A stretch of 64,000 nt of DNA from Microvirga sp052114605 (GCF_052114605.1 NZ_JBFRFB010000002.1:1-64000), one strand, 5' to 3'. Counted from the first letter of the stretch, positions 42,766 to 55,421 are shown. The notes: generated by a model from the letters alone, not told the origin. Translations and numbers: made by a program.

Positions 42766-42870
42766 AGCAGCCATCCCGGACGAAGCGCGGCGCAGATCCG
42801 AGATAGCAGGCAGAATAAGGCGCCATTCTTCGAACGATCCCGGGTTCCGCTTCGCGGCCCCGGGATGACG
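42766..42870. repeat. Imperfect intergenic palindrome of the CCCGGGAT type
   Basis: CATCCCGGACGAAGCGCGGC near 42771 and the inverted-type GATCCCGGGTTCCGCTTCGC followed by GGCCCCGGGATGAC near 42837-42870 make up an imperfect palindrome; the right part itself folds as ATCCCGGG/CCCGGGAT. Resembles another dispersed family of Rhizobiales intergenic repeats. It lies between two convergent genes. Confidence 0.65.
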
Positions 42871-42911
42871 TGATCGGACTTGGAGGAGTTTGGAGGAGTG
42901 CGGAAAACGCC

Positions 42912-43370
42912 TCAGCCCTTCGGCAGCATGTCCTTCACGAGGCCACTGGCCTTGGCGAAATCCATGCGACCCGCGTATTTGGCGCGGAGCGCGGCCACGA
43001 CCTTGCCCATGTCCTTCATGGAGGCGGCGCCCGTCTCGGCGATGGCGGCTTGAATCGCGGCCTTGGTCTCGGCCTCGTCCATCTGCTGGGGCAGGTAGGA
43101 GGTGATGACGGCGACCTCGTTCTTCTCCTGATCGGCGAGTTCCTGGCGGCCACCCTGCTCGTACATGGTGATCGATTCCTGGCGCTGCTTCACCATCTTC
43201 TGGAGCAGAGCGAGGATTTCCTCGTCGGAGAGCGGCTCCTTGCCGTTGCCTCTCGCCTCGATGTCCTTGTCCTTGAGGGCGGCCTGGATCAGGCGGATCG
43301 CGCCAAGCTTGGCCTTCTCGCCGGCCTTCATGGCCTCTTTCATCTCGGCGGTGAATCGTTCGCGCAGCAT
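42912..43370 (-). CDS. GatB/YqeY domain protein
   Basis: 152 residues, the usual length. N-terminus LRERFTAEMKEAMKAGEKAKLGAIRLIQAALKDKDIEARG, middle LSDEEILALLQKMVKQRQESITMYEQGGRQELADQEKNEVAVITSYLP (seen in parts), and the end AETGAASMKDMGKVVAALRAKYAGRMDFAKASGLVKDML. The fold matches the tail of the GatB subunit of Asp/Glu-tRNA amidotransferase and may bind tRNA, but its role is unknown. Divergent from carA, a neighbourhood common in alphaproteobacteria. Confidence 0.92.
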   Translation of the reverse strand: MLRERFTAEMKEAMKAGEKAKLGAIRLIQAALKDKDIEARGNGKEPLSDEEILALLQKMVKQRQESITMYEQGGRQELADQEKNEVAVITSYLPQQMDEAETKAAIQAAIAETGAASMKDMGKVVAALRAKYAGRMDFAKASGLVKDMLPKG

Positions 43371-43507
43371 GCTGATCTCCTTTAAATTAAGGTGCTTGAA
43401 ACGTTGACGGGACGCGAGCAGCCCCTTAAGTCACGAGGACAGTTCACGGGCGGCCCTGTACGGGCCTGTTCAAGCACGGCCTGTTGGCCTCCGGACTTAA
43501 AGAGATC

Positions 43508-44725
43508 ATGACGATGCTGCAAGACAAAGACACCGCCGGGTCCCACTCGGGTGGCTGGGAAGAGCCACGCGCAACGGCCGTTCTCGTGCTCCAGGACGGC
43601 ACGGTGCTGGAAGGCTTCGGCATCGGCGCTGAAGGCGAGGCCACCGGCGAGGTCTGCTTCAACACGGCGATGACGGGCTACCAGGAAATCCTGACGGACC
43701 CTTCCTATGCCGGGCAGATCATCACCTTCACCTTCCCGCATATCGGCAATGTCGGCACCAACGACGAGGATATCGAGAGCGTGAACGCCGCCTCGTCCTC
43801 CGGCGTGCGTGGGCTGGTTCTGGCCGCAACCATCACCGAGCCCTCCAACTGGCGAGCCTCGCGCGATCTCGATGCGTGGCTCAAAGCCCGCCAGATCGTG
43901 GGCCTGACCGGCATCGATACCCGGGCGCTGACCGCGCTGATCCGCGACAAGGGCATGCCCAACGCAGTGATCGCCCATGACCCCAACGGCAATTTCGACC
44001 TCGCGGCCCTCAAGGCCAAGGCCGCTGCCCTCCCCTCCATGGACGGCCTCGACCTCGTGCCACTGGTCACCAGCACCCAGCGCTTCGACTGGAACGAGAC
44101 CACCTGGGAGCGCGGCGAAGGCTATGGCCATCAGGACGGTGAGCCCAAGCATCACGTGGTCGCCATCGATTACGGCGTGAAGCGCAACATCCTGCGTCTG
44201 CTGGTCCGGGCCGGCTGCAAGGTCACGGTGGTTCCGGCCACCGCCTCGGCCGAGGACGTGCTGGCATTGAAGCCCGACGGCGTTTTCCTCTCCAACGGCC
44301 CGGGCGATCCGGCGGCGACCGGCGAATATGCCGTGCCGGTGATCCGCAAGGTGCTGGAGGAGAAGATCCCGACCTTCGGCATCTGCCTCGGCCACCAGAT
44401 GCTGAGCCTGGCCGTCGGTGCCAAGACCAAGAAGATGCATCAGGGCCACCATGGCGCGAACCATCCGGTGAAGGACAAGACCACCGGCAAGGTAGAGATC
44501 ACCTCCATGAACCACGGCTTCGCGGTGGATCCCGAGACCCTGCCGAAGAACGCGGTGGAGACCCACGTCTCCCTGTTCGACGGCTCCAATTGCGGCATCT
44601 CGCTCACCGACCGTCCGGCCTTCTCGGTGCAGTACCACCCGGAGGCCTCCCCCGGCCCGCAGGACAGCCATTACCTTTTCGACCGCTTCGTGAAGCTGAT
44701 GGACGAGGGCAAGGCCAAGGCCTGA
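43508..44725 (+). CDS. carA: Carbamoyl-phosphate synthase small subunit
   Basis: About 405 residues from the ATG at 43508 (a TTG at 43484 and an ATG at 43514 are alternatives). The N-terminal CarA domain has TAVLVLQDGTVLEGFGIGAEGEATGEVCFNTAMTGYQEILTDPSYAGQ (in parts). The class I glutaminase has nucleophile Cys in TFGICLGHQML and the His-Glu in QYHPEASPGPQDS. It supplies ammonia from glutamine to CarB for arginine and pyrimidine synthesis. The partner carB is 3.3 kb downstream, separated by four unrelated genes. A terminator follows at 44747-44777. Confidence 0.96.
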   Translation: MTMLQDKDTAGSHSGGWEEPRATAVLVLQDGTVLEGFGIGAEGEATGEVCFNTAMTGYQEILTDPSYAGQIITFTFPHIGNVGTNDEDIESVNAASSSGVRGLVLAATITEPSNWRASRDLDAWLKARQIVGLTGIDTRALTALIRDKGMPNAVIAHDPNGNFDLAALKAKAAALPSMDGLDLVPLVTSTQRFDWNETTWERGEGYGHQDGEPKHHVVAIDYGVKRNILRLLVRAGCKVTVVPATASAEDVLALKPDGVFLSNGPGDPAATGEYAVPVIRKVLEEKIPTFGICLGHQMLSLAVGAKTKKMHQGHHGANHPVKDKTTGKVEITSMNHGFAVDPETLPKNAVETHVSLFDGSNCGISLTDRPAFSVQYHPEASPGPQDSHYLFDRFVKLMDEGKAKA

Positions 44726-44746
44726 TCGGCTGAGCTTCAAGATCAT

Positions 44747-44777
44747 CGCCGTCACTCTCGCCGAGTGGCGGCGCTTT
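44747..44777 (+). terminator. Intrinsic terminator of carA
   Basis: CGCCGTCACTC (44747-44757) pairs with GAGTGGCGGCG (44763-44773), one T-G wobble, loop TCGCC, followed by CTTTCATT, 22 bases after the carA stop. Confidence 0.75.
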
Positions 44778-44924
44778 CATTCGGGCAGCTTGGCATTGTG
44801 CGTTTTCTCACTTGGCCAACAGCCGCGACAAACGGGGAGATTGCCTCCCGCCCCCAAATCACGTTAACCGGTTCTTAACTATAAAACTTAATGATTTCCG
44901 GGCTTTGCTTTGGGGGTTTCTCCG

Positions 44925-45299
44925 ATGGATCTAAAAAACAATTCCGGCGAATTCAGCCGTCTTCACAACCTCTTCACCTTCCACCTCGGCATCGCGGTCA
45001 TGCTCTCCTGGGCGACGTCGCTCTATGCCGCCTTCTACGCCCCGTGGGTGCGCAACATCCGCCCGCTTCTCGACCCCACCAATGTGGGACAGGTCGAGAG
45101 CACGTGGTCGTACCTCTTCATCCTTCCCGTCGTGCTGACGGCAGCCTGGCTGATGTCGATCTTCGGCCAGAAGATCTTCGCGCAATTCCAGCTGATGAAG
45201 AACCAAGCCATCGAGTTCGGCGTCGCCGCCATCGTGGCCTTCGGCGTCTTCTACCTCTCCATCGACCGCGCCGTCGCGGCCATGCTGCTGGGCATGTAA
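44925..45299 (+). CDS. Unrecognised inner-membrane protein
   Basis: 124 residues from the ATG at 44925, with GGGGG 8 bases upstream. Three hydrophobic segments are predicted: LFTFHLGIAVMLSWATSLYAAF, WSYLFILPVVLTAAWLMSIF and FGVAAIVAFGVFYLSIDRAVAAMLLGM. The N-tail is short and polar (LKNNSGEFSRLHN). I do not recognise the family. The 147 bases upstream of the start contain an AT-rich part (ACTATAAAACTTAATG) that may be a promoter. Confidence 0.75.
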   Translation: MDLKNNSGEFSRLHNLFTFHLGIAVMLSWATSLYAAFYAPWVRNIRPLLDPTNVGQVESTWSYLFILPVVLTAAWLMSIFGQKIFAQFQLMKNQAIEFGVAAIVAFGVFYLSIDRAVAAMLLGM

Positions 45300-45363
45300 G
45301 GCGCTGCCTCTGCCGGATACGGGCAGATGACGTCAGCTTAAGCTTGGGCTAAGACTCAGCCCC

Positions 45364-46053
45364 ATGAACTGGCGAGATTACTGGAACCAAGACACGCCGA
45401 TCTATTCGGGGGAGCGGCACAAGCTTCTCCATTATCGGCTAGTCGCGAACGATATCATCGGCCTGATCCCCTCCCACGACACCGTTGTGCTCGATTACGG
45501 GTCGGGCGAGGCCTTGTTCGCGGACAAAGTCGCGGCTAAATGCGCGAGGCTCTACCTGAGCGATGCGGCCCCGCTCGTGCGCGACCGCTTGAACGAGCGT
45601 TTCAACAGCAATGACCATATCGTGGTGCTGTCGCCGGAGGATGTTGCGGCCATCGACGACAAGTCCGTCGACCTGATCGTGGTCAACTCGCTTCTGCAAT
45701 ATCTGTCGTTGGATGAACTGCGCGGGCTTCTCAAGCTGTGGAAGTCAAAGCTCAAGAGCCGCGGCCAGCTTGTCGTCGCGGACATCATCCCTCCCGATCT
45801 CAGCCCTGTCACTGACGCAAAGGCTCTCATGAGATTCGCGTGGGAGGGGGGCTTCCTGCGATCCGCGATCCTCGGCCTCGCTCGCACGGCCTTCTCGGAT
45901 TACCGCAAGATCCGTGAGGATATCGGCCTGGCGCAATACAGCGACGAGGAAATGCTCGACATCCTGAGCGAAGCGGGTTTCACGCCTGAGCGAGCCAAGC
46001 GCAACCTCGGTCATAACCCGGCGCGGATGACCTTTATCGGAAGCGTCGCTTAA
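45364..46053 (+). CDS. Class I SAM-dependent methyltransferase
   Basis: 229 residues. Motif I is DTVVLDYGSGEALFADKVA, the acidic end of strand 2 is RLYLSDAAPLVRDRL, motif post-I/II shows DDKSVDLIVVNSLLQYLSLDEL, and the loop LKSRGQLVVADIIPP completes the fold. The N-terminus MNWRDYWNQDTPIYSGERHKLLHY is a lead-in seen in several methyltransferases of sugar or lipid substrates. The target is unknown. The stop codon overlaps the stop of the convergent MFS gene by 4 bases. No ribosome binding site stands out. Confidence 0.85.
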   Translation: MNWRDYWNQDTPIYSGERHKLLHYRLVANDIIGLIPSHDTVVLDYGSGEALFADKVAAKCARLYLSDAAPLVRDRLNERFNSNDHIVVLSPEDVAAIDDKSVDLIVVNSLLQYLSLDELRGLLKLWKSKLKSRGQLVVADIIPPDLSPVTDAKALMRFAWEGGFLRSAILGLARTAFSDYRKIREDIGLAQYSDEEMLDILSEAGFTPERAKRNLGHNPARMTFIGSVA

Positions 46054-47297
46054 GCAGCCGCCGCACAGACACGCTGCGTGCGCCGGTCGCTGGCAATGGA
46101 GAAGCCCAGAACGACGAGGCCTGCAACTGCGAGAATAGCGCCGACCCAGCCTGTCGCCGCAAAGCCGTAACCGGCGCTGATTGCCAGACCGCCAAGCCAG
46201 GCGCCGAGCGCATTGGCGATGTTGAAGGCGGAGTGGTTCGAAGCCGCTGCCAGGGTCTGCGCATCAGCCGCCACATCCATGAGACGCGTCTGCAAGGCGG
46301 GACCGATGGCCACGCTGGTGCCGACGAGGAAAACGCAGATCGAGAGCGCGTAAGGATTCTCCGCCGTCAGCCAGAATAGCGTCATGACCACGGCACTGCC
46401 GATGAGCGTTCCCGCGATCATCGGCATCAGCGCCTTGTCGGCGAGCCAGCCCCCGATGAGATTCCCGACGATCATGCCGGAGCCGAACAGGGCCATCATC
46501 ACCGGTACGGCGCTATCGGGCATCTGCGCGACCTGGGTCGCCGTCGAGGCGATGTAGGAAAACACGGAGAAGAGGCCACCGAATCCGACGGCGCCGATGG
46601 CGAGCGTGAACCAGACCTGCTTACGCTTGAAAGCGCCCAGTTCTCGCATGGGGCTTGCACCCTCTTGAACCTTGTCCTTTGGCAGGAAGATCCAGATGAG
46701 GAGGACCGTCAACGCCCCCATGAGACCGACCGCGCCGAAAGCAATGCGCCAGCTCATGATCTGGCCGAAGAAGGTTACAACCGGCGTACCTATGAGAGTC
46801 GCGACGGTGAGTCCCAGCATGACCCGCGCCACGGCCTGCGTACGCTTGTTCGGCGGCGCCAGGGACGCGGCGACGAGCGAAGCCACGCCGAAATAGGCGC
46901 CATGCGGAAGCCCGGTCAGGAACCGCACAAGCACGAAGGATTCGAAATCCGGCGTAAGGGCGCTGACCACATTGCCGACGGCAAAGATGGCCATAAGCAT
47001 CAGCAGAAGGGTCTGGCGCGAGAGCTTGGCCGCAAGCACCGCGATGATTGGAGCTCCGACCACGACGCCGAGAGCATAGGCACTGATGGCATAGCCGGCC
47101 TGAGGCTCAGTGATGCCGAACTCCTTCGCCATATTGGGAAGGAGCCCCATGATGGCGAATTCGCCGGTTCCGATGCCGAAGCTGCCGACGGCAAGAGCCA
47201 GTTCGATCAGGGCAACCGCGAGGCGCGAGCGAGGAGCCTCAACAGCCTCCGCGAACTCCGCAGAAGAGCTCTCGTCAACAACTGCCAAATTGGACAT
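46050..47297 (-). CDS. MFS transporter, DHA1 family (YdhP/AraJ-like)
   Basis: 415 residues from the ATG at 47297, 12 membrane segments. Start region LALAVGSFGIGTGEFAIMGLLPNMAKEFGITEPQAGYAISAYALGVVVGAP (in parts) and motif-A-like AAKLSRQTLLLMLMAIFAVGNV, with FLTGLPHGAYFGVASLVAASLAPPNKR. This is the pattern of arabinose- and chloramphenicol-type exporters in the AraJ/YdhP/CmlA group. Substrate unknown. The 5' part of the frame to 47348 is not protein-like. Confidence 0.9.
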   Translation of the reverse strand: MSNLAVVDESSSAEFAEAVEAPRSRLAVALIELALAVGSFGIGTGEFAIMGLLPNMAKEFGITEPQAGYAISAYALGVVVGAPIIAVLAAKLSRQTLLLMLMAIFAVGNVVSALTPDFESFVLVRFLTGLPHGAYFGVASLVAASLAPPNKRTQAVARVMLGLTVATLIGTPVVTFFGQIMSWRIAFGAVGLMGALTVLLIWIFLPKDKVQEGASPMRELGAFKRKQVWFTLAIGAVGFGGLFSVFSYIASTATQVAQMPDSAVPVMMALFGSGMIVGNLIGGWLADKALMPMIAGTLIGSAVVMTLFWLTAENPYALSICVFLVGTSVAIGPALQTRLMDVAADAQTLAAASNHSAFNIANALGAWLGGLAISAGYGFAATGWVGAILAVAGLVVLGFSIASDRRTQRVCAAAA

Positions 47298-47459
47298 GGA
47301 CCCCCCGAAATTTTGAAAGGCGGACGCACCTCCGGCGCACGGCTCCAAGGGTCCACGGAAAGTTTATTGCACCGCAACAAGATTCTGAGGAGCCATGAAA
47401 ATGCAAGCCTGGACTGCATGGGAAGACTGGAGCGCAAAAATTCGCGCCAGCGCCTCCGT

Positions 47460-47855
47460 TTACGCGAAGGTCCAGGTCTTGTGGGCAATGAAGCTCCACA
47501 ACATCACCACTCCCGTCGTTATGACCTGAGCCAGAAGATACGGTCCCTCGAGCCACACCGTGAGCGCATGCATGAGGAACCAGGTCAGCAGGAAGCCGAC
47601 GAAGGCCACCATGGCGAAGCGCCATGTCGCCTCCCGGTGAGGCCGATCGCTCTGATAGGTATGTTTTCGGTTCAGGGCATAAGAGATCAGCCCTCCCGCC
47701 ACATAACCGGCGAGCGTCGCCGGAACCGGGTGTACGCCTCCGCCTTCCACGAGCAGGATGAGAAGCCCGTAATGGGCCACCGCCGCGGCCAGACCGACCC
47801 CGGAGAAGGCGACAAGCTGGCGGACCAAGCGATGAAAGGGAAATGATGCGTTCAC
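47460..47855 (-). CDS. GtrA-family membrane protein
   Basis: 131 residues from a GTG at 47855 with GAGAGGG upstream. Four membrane helices: QLVAFSGVGLAAAVAHYGLLILLV, ATLAGYVAGGLISYALNRKHTY (with the family's NRKxTF-type motif), FAMVAFVGFLLTWFLMHAL and AQVITTGVVMLWSFIAHKTWTF. GtrA proteins are thought to move undecaprenyl-linked sugars across the inner membrane or otherwise support polysaccharide assembly. No glycosyltransferase is adjacent. It is divergent from carB, 200 bases away. Confidence 0.88.
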   Translation of the reverse strand: MNASFPFHRLVRQLVAFSGVGLAAAVAHYGLLILLVEGGGVHPVPATLAGYVAGGLISYALNRKHTYQSDRPHREATWRFAMVAFVGFLLTWFLMHALTVWLEGPYLLAQVITTGVVMLWSFIAHKTWTFA

Positions 47856-48055
47856 AACCCTCTCGTTAGCGTGTCGGCACGTCAAGGTCATCTTGTTTCG
47901 TGGGGCACGCTTCCCCCAGCCAGGTTGCCTTTAGGCCTTCCTTTCCCGGCCAAGGCCGTGTAAGAGCCTCCCTCAACCTTAAATCTGACACACACCAGCT
48001 GCGCTCGAAGCGCCGCATCATGCGGCCGCGCGGCTGGACACGCCTGGGTGGGCCT

Positions 48056-51526
<3,471 letters not shown>

Positions 51527-51583
51527 GGCATTTGGCCTCCACATTGGAACTGCGAAGCTTCATGGAAGTTTTCGTTGACATGC

Positions 51584-51619
51584 GAGGGCGCTGGAAACAG
51601 CGGCCTCGTACCTCTTTTT
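51584..51619 (+). terminator. Intrinsic terminator between carB and greA
   Basis: GAGGGCGCTG (51584-51593), loop GAAA, and CAGCGGCCTC (51598-51607), with one G-G mismatch, followed by CTCTTTTT (51613-51619). Confidence 0.8.
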
Positions 51620-51633
51620 AGACGAGACAAACG

Positions 51634-52110
51634 ATGGACAAGGTCCCTCTGACGATCAAGGGTTTTGCGGCGCTGGAGGAAGAGCTCAAGCGACGTCAAC
51701 AGGTTGAACGCCCCCGGATCATCCAGGCGATCGCGGAAGCCCGCGCGCTTGGCGACCTGTCGGAGAACGCGGAATACCATGCAGCCAAAGAAGCCCAGTC
51801 CCTCAATGAGGGCCGCGTCCTTGAGCTGGAAAGCCTCATCTCCCGTGCGGAGGTCATCGATATCGCCAAGCTCTCGGGCGACCGGATCAAGTTCGGCGCA
51901 ATCGTGAAGCTGGTGGACGAGGACACCGAGGAAGAGAAAACTTACCAGATCGTCGGTGAGCCCGAGGCCGACGTACGCTCTGGACTCGTGTCCATCGCGT
52001 CCCCCATCGCCCGCGCCCTGATGGGCAAGACCATCGGCGACACGGTGGAGGTTTCGACCCCCGGCGGCGGCAAATCCTACGAAGTCGTCGGCGTTCGTTT
52101 CAGCGCCTGA
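51634..52110 (+). CDS. greA: Transcription elongation factor GreA
   Basis: 158 residues. The N-terminal coiled coil has the tip acids in LGDLSENAEYHAAKEAQSL, where the Asp/Glu pair enters the polymerase secondary channel and stimulates transcript cleavage. The C-terminal FKBP-like domain is KTYQIVGEPEADVRSGLVSIASPIARALMGKTIGD (in parts). carB-greA adjacency is typical of alphaproteobacteria. It begins 15 bases after the terminator, so its promoter must lie within or just before that hairpin. Confidence 0.96.
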   Translation: MDKVPLTIKGFAALEEELKRRQQVERPRIIQAIAEARALGDLSENAEYHAAKEAQSLNEGRVLELESLISRAEVIDIAKLSGDRIKFGAIVKLVDEDTEEEKTYQIVGEPEADVRSGLVSIASPIARALMGKTIGDTVEVSTPGGGKSYEVVGVRFSA

Positions 52111-52129
52111 TATGATGAGGGGGCAAGTA

Positions 52130-52651
52130 ATGAGAAATCAGACCATGCTCCCTCAATCCCGCCGTTCTTTTCTTCACAAGCTCGCCTGCGCCGGTCTCGC
52201 CGGTGCGGGACTGCTTGCGTATGCCCCGGCGCAGGCGCAGGGCTTTCCCCAGGCCTTTTCCGCATTCTCCGTGGATGTGAGCGCCCTGAAGGCCAAGGGC
52301 CTCGGGCCTTTTGCCGATCTCGTCGCCCAGGCGGCCCTGGACGAGCTTCACCGTTCCTTTGCGGATCGGGTGGACCCGCGCGGGCCGCGCTTCGTGCTGG
52401 TGATCACTGGAATTTTCCTGACGCCCTTCCCTGACGGCGCCGTCGGCTGGCGCCGCGAAGGTGGCGGAGGCGGCGGAAGCGATGGAATGGACGGCGAAGC
52501 TCTGGCCGTCGGTCGGAATGGCGAGATCCTCGCCCGCCATCCGCAGCACGCGACCCTTCAGGCGGATAGAAGCATCCGCGACCCGGACGAGCTGGGCCGC
52601 GCGGCTGCGATGGCCCGGAACTACGTACTCTGGCTGCGGCGCAGGCTTTGA
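52130..52651 (+). CDS. Exported protein of unknown function with Tat-type signal
   Basis: About 173 residues from the ATG at 52130, preceded by GAGGGGGCAAG; the frame opens at 52112. The signal LPQSRRSFLHKLACAGLAGAGLLAYAPAQAQ has SRRSFL, a twin-arginine motif, with cleavage likely after AQA. The mature part (about 135 residues) contains VDPRGPRFVLVITGIFLTPFPDGAVG and a Gly-rich loop (WRREGGGGGGSDGMDGEAL). The mature domain ends in NYVLWLRRRL. I do not recognise the family. Convergent with the Lrp gene across 20 bases. Confidence 0.75.
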   Translation: MRNQTMLPQSRRSFLHKLACAGLAGAGLLAYAPAQAQGFPQAFSAFSVDVSALKAKGLGPFADLVAQAALDELHRSFADRVDPRGPRFVLVITGIFLTPFPDGAVGWRREGGGGGGSDGMDGEALAVGRNGEILARHPQHATLQADRSIRDPDELGRAAAMARNYVLWLRRRL

Positions 52652-52671
52652 CTGAAGCTTAGTTGTCGGCC

Positions 52672-53157
52672 TTACTCGGTCGCCTCGGCCACGTCCTCGA
52701 TGGGGACCAGCGGCTCGTCCTTGATCAGGTCGAGGGTCAGGGCCGTGCGGACGTTGCGGACGTTCGGCAGGGATGTGAGTTCGGAGACGAGTTCCTGGAA
52801 CGAGGTCAGGTTCGGGGCTACGCATTTCATGATGAAGTCGATATCGCCCGAGAGAATCCAGCATTCGCGGACCATGGGCCAGTCCTTGACCCGCTGCTCG
52901 AATTCGCGAAGCTCCTTCTTGCCCTGAACATCGAGCTGGACCATGGCGAAGCAGACGATCTCGAAGCCCAGGCCCTTCGGGTCAAGGATCGCACGATAGG
53001 CCTTGATGATGCCGGCGCTCTCGAGCGCACGCACCCGGCGCAGGCATGGTGGTGCCGACAGGCCGACGCGACGGGCCAGCTCCACATTCGTGATGCTGCC
53101 GTCGGCTTGCAGTTCCCTCAGAATGGCCCAGTCGATGGAATCAAGGCGTCCGCGCAC
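52672..53157 (-). CDS. Lrp/AsnC-family transcriptional regulator
   Basis: 161 residues from the GTG at 53157 (GGAG 8 bases upstream); an ATG at 53217 would add an unusual tail. The AsnC helix-turn-helix is LDSIDWAILRELQADGSITNVELARRVGLSAPPCLRRVRALESAGIIKAYR. The RAM effector domain contains FEIVCFAMVQLDVQGKKELREFEQRVKDWPMVRECWILSGDIDFIMKCVA (in parts). It binds amino acids as an octamer/dimer-of-dimers. It is divergent from the ELM1-like/trxB pair. The Lrp group is a common regulator of amino acid catabolism, but a target cannot be named. Confidence 0.92.
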   Translation of the reverse strand: MRGRLDSIDWAILRELQADGSITNVELARRVGLSAPPCLRRVRALESAGIIKAYRAILDPKGLGFEIVCFAMVQLDVQGKKELREFEQRVKDWPMVRECWILSGDIDFIMKCVAPNLTSFQELVSELTSLPNVRNVRTALTLDLIKDEPLVPIEDVAEATE

Positions 53158-53333
53158 GGTAACTCCAGGAAGACATGACCCAAACGGCGGGTAAAAACCC
53201 TTTTGCGCCTGGATCATGAAACATTGGTCAAAAAGCTCGTCTTGGCTGAGTAGACCGTGTAGAGGGTCTGCACAAGAAGGGCAGACGATTAAGTCGCAAT
53301 GAACTTCATGAACTCCACAGGCTCATTGATCGA

Positions 53334-54347
53334 ATGTTGCGCGATTTGACCGGCCCGACCTCTTGGGTGCTGACCGACGGCAAGGCCGGAGACGAGCTTC
53401 AGGCCCTGAGCGTCGCCGAGGCCCTCGGGCTGGAACCGGAGATCCGCCGCGTTGCTCCCAAAGCGCCTTTCGTATGGGCCATGCCCTGGGGGCCCATCGA
53501 CCCGCGCGAGCGTCCCGGTGCGCCGAACAGTCCACTCGCCCCGCCTTTTCCCGATATCCTGATTGCCTCCGGCCGCCGGGCCGTTCCTTATCTGCGCTTC
53601 GTGAAGAAGGCTTCTGGCGGCAGGACCTATACGGTTTTCCTGAAGGATCCCCGCACGAGACCCAAGGTCGCCGACTTCATCTGGTCCCCTGATTATGACC
53701 GCGTGCGCGGCGGAAACGTCCTCACCACCCTTACCCCGCCTCATCGCGTCTCGGCACGGAAGATTGCCGAGGCCCGTGCCCATCCGGATCCCAGGCTGGC
53801 CCACCTGCCCCATCCCCGCGTTGCGGTTCTCGTGGGCGGCGATAGCCGACATCATCGCTTCCAGGACAGCGACATCGCGCGCCTCGTCGCGCACCTGACC
53901 ACTTTGGCCGAAACCGGCGCTGGCCTGATGATGACCGCCTCGCGGCGCACACCGCCTGCCTTGCGGACGGCCCTAGCTGCATTGGCGAAGAAGCATGACG
54001 GCTTCTTCTGGGCGGGTGGAAGCGAGAATCCCTATGTCTCCCTGCTGAGCCTCGCCGATTTCATCGTGGCGACCGCCGATTCCTTCAACATGATCGGCGA
54101 GGCCGCCGCCACGGGACGGCCGATCCTGGTCTTCGAGCCCTCCGGCGGACACCCGAAACTCACTGTTTACATGGATCGCCTGAAGGCCCATGGAGTTGTG
54201 CATGCCTTCGAGGGCAGACTTGAAGGACAAGCCTACCAGCCCTTAAATTCAACACCTCAGATTGCGGATGCCATCGCGCGGGGCTTCAGCCTTCATCGCC
54301 GCGCCCTCGGTTTGCCGGACATCGCCTTTTCACTGGAGACCTCCTGA
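53334..54347 (+). CDS. Mitochondrial fission ELM1-family protein (DUF1022)
   Basis: 337 residues. Features of the family: TSWVLTDGKAGDELQALSVAEAL near the start, ILIASGRRAVPYLRFVKKASGG, KDPRTRPKVADFIWSPDYDR, and the GT-B-like C-half VAVLVGGDSRHHRF with LLSLADFIVATADSFNMIGEAAATGRPILVFE. The fold is that of a nucleotide-sugar-type glycosyltransferase, and the bacterial members have unknown function despite the name from plant ELM1. The stop overlaps the ATG of trxB by one base, so the two are co-translated. Confidence 0.88.
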   Translation: MLRDLTGPTSWVLTDGKAGDELQALSVAEALGLEPEIRRVAPKAPFVWAMPWGPIDPRERPGAPNSPLAPPFPDILIASGRRAVPYLRFVKKASGGRTYTVFLKDPRTRPKVADFIWSPDYDRVRGGNVLTTLTPPHRVSARKIAEARAHPDPRLAHLPHPRVAVLVGGDSRHHRFQDSDIARLVAHLTTLAETGAGLMMTASRRTPPALRTALAALAKKHDGFFWAGGSENPYVSLLSLADFIVATADSFNMIGEAAATGRPILVFEPSGGHPKLTVYMDRLKAHGVVHAFEGRLEGQAYQPLNSTPQIADAIARGFSLHRRALGLPDIAFSLETS

Positions 54348-55309
54348 TGGCCCATTCTCACTCCAAGCTCATCATCATCGGCTCGGGCCCGGCAGGTTAT
54401 ACGGCGGCGATCTATGCGGCGCGCGCGCTCCTCGAACCCGTGATGATCTCCGGCTTCCAGCCGGGCGGCCAGCTCATGATCACTACCGACGTGGAGAATT
54501 ATCCGGGCTTCGCCGAGGTGATCCAGGGTCCCTGGCTCATGGAGCAGATGCGCCTCCAGGCCGAGCATGTGGGCACCAAGATGATCTCGGACCACATCAC
54601 CAAGGTGGACCTGAAGCAGCGCCCCTTCCGCCTCGAGGGCGATTCCGGCGACGTCTATACCTGCGACTCCCTCATCGTCGCGACGGGTGCCCAGGCCAAG
54701 TGGCTGGGCCTACCCTCCGAGGGCCTGTTCCAGGGCTTCGGCGTTTCGGCCTGCGCCACTTGCGACGGCTTCTTCTACCGCAACAAGGAAGTTGTGGTGG
54801 TGGGCGGCGGCAACACCGCCGTCGAGGAGGCGCTCTATCTCGCCAACCTCGCTTCGAAGGTCACCCTGGTTCACCGCCGTGATTCCCTGCGAGCTGAGCG
54901 CATCCTCCAGGACCGCCTGTTCAAGCATCCCAAGATCGAGGTGCTCTGGAACCATGCGGTCGAGGAGATCTGCGGTACCGAAAACCCCTCCTCCGTCACC
55001 CATCTTCGCCTGAAGAACATCAATTCCGGCGAAATCTCCGACTTCAAGACGCACGGCGTCTTCATCGCCATTGGCCACAAGCCCGCGACGGAGCTGTTCG
55101 CGGGCCAGCTCGACATGAAGCCGGGCGGTTATCTTCAGGTGAGCCCGGGCTCTACGAGCACCAATATCCCGGGTGTCTTCGCCGCCGGCGACGTGACGGA
55201 TGACATCTACCGCCAGGCCGTGACTTCGGCAGGCATGGGATGCATGGCCGCTCTTGACGCCGAACGCTATCTGGCGGCCCTGGAGGTCACTCAGGAAGCC
55301 GCCGAATAG
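54347..55309 (+). CDS. trxB: Thioredoxin reductase
   Basis: 320 residues. FAD motif KLIIIGSGPAGYTAAIYAARA, redox-active disulfide CATC in GVSACATCDGFFYRNK, NADPH motif VVVGGGNTAVEEALYLANLA, and VFAAGDVTDDIYRQAVTSAGMGCMAALDAERYL at the end (in parts). It reduces thioredoxin with NADPH in the cytosol. Translation is coupled to the ELM1-like gene by the one-base ATGA-type overlap. A LysR gene follows in the same direction after about 110 bases. Confidence 0.96.
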   Translation: MAHSHSKLIIIGSGPAGYTAAIYAARALLEPVMISGFQPGGQLMITTDVENYPGFAEVIQGPWLMEQMRLQAEHVGTKMISDHITKVDLKQRPFRLEGDSGDVYTCDSLIVATGAQAKWLGLPSEGLFQGFGVSACATCDGFFYRNKEVVVVGGGNTAVEEALYLANLASKVTLVHRRDSLRAERILQDRLFKHPKIEVLWNHAVEEICGTENPSSVTHLRLKNINSGEISDFKTHGVFIAIGHKPATELFAGQLDMKPGGYLQVSPGSTSTNIPGVFAAGDVTDDIYRQAVTSAGMGCMAALDAERYLAALEVTQEAAE

Positions 55310-55421
55310 GTTTATTAACAACTGGTTAGTGCTGCGCTCGGATTCCTGTTGCGTCAGGCGGCTGCCTCATTGGAAATAAGGTGCCCCGCGTCATGTGCAT
55401 GCGAGGCATGAGGGAAGCGCC

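Noticed and set aside
51575..51580. TTGACA before greA as a -35 box
   Set aside because: No acceptable -10 box lies 15-19 bases downstream; the DNA there is the GC-rich terminator stem.
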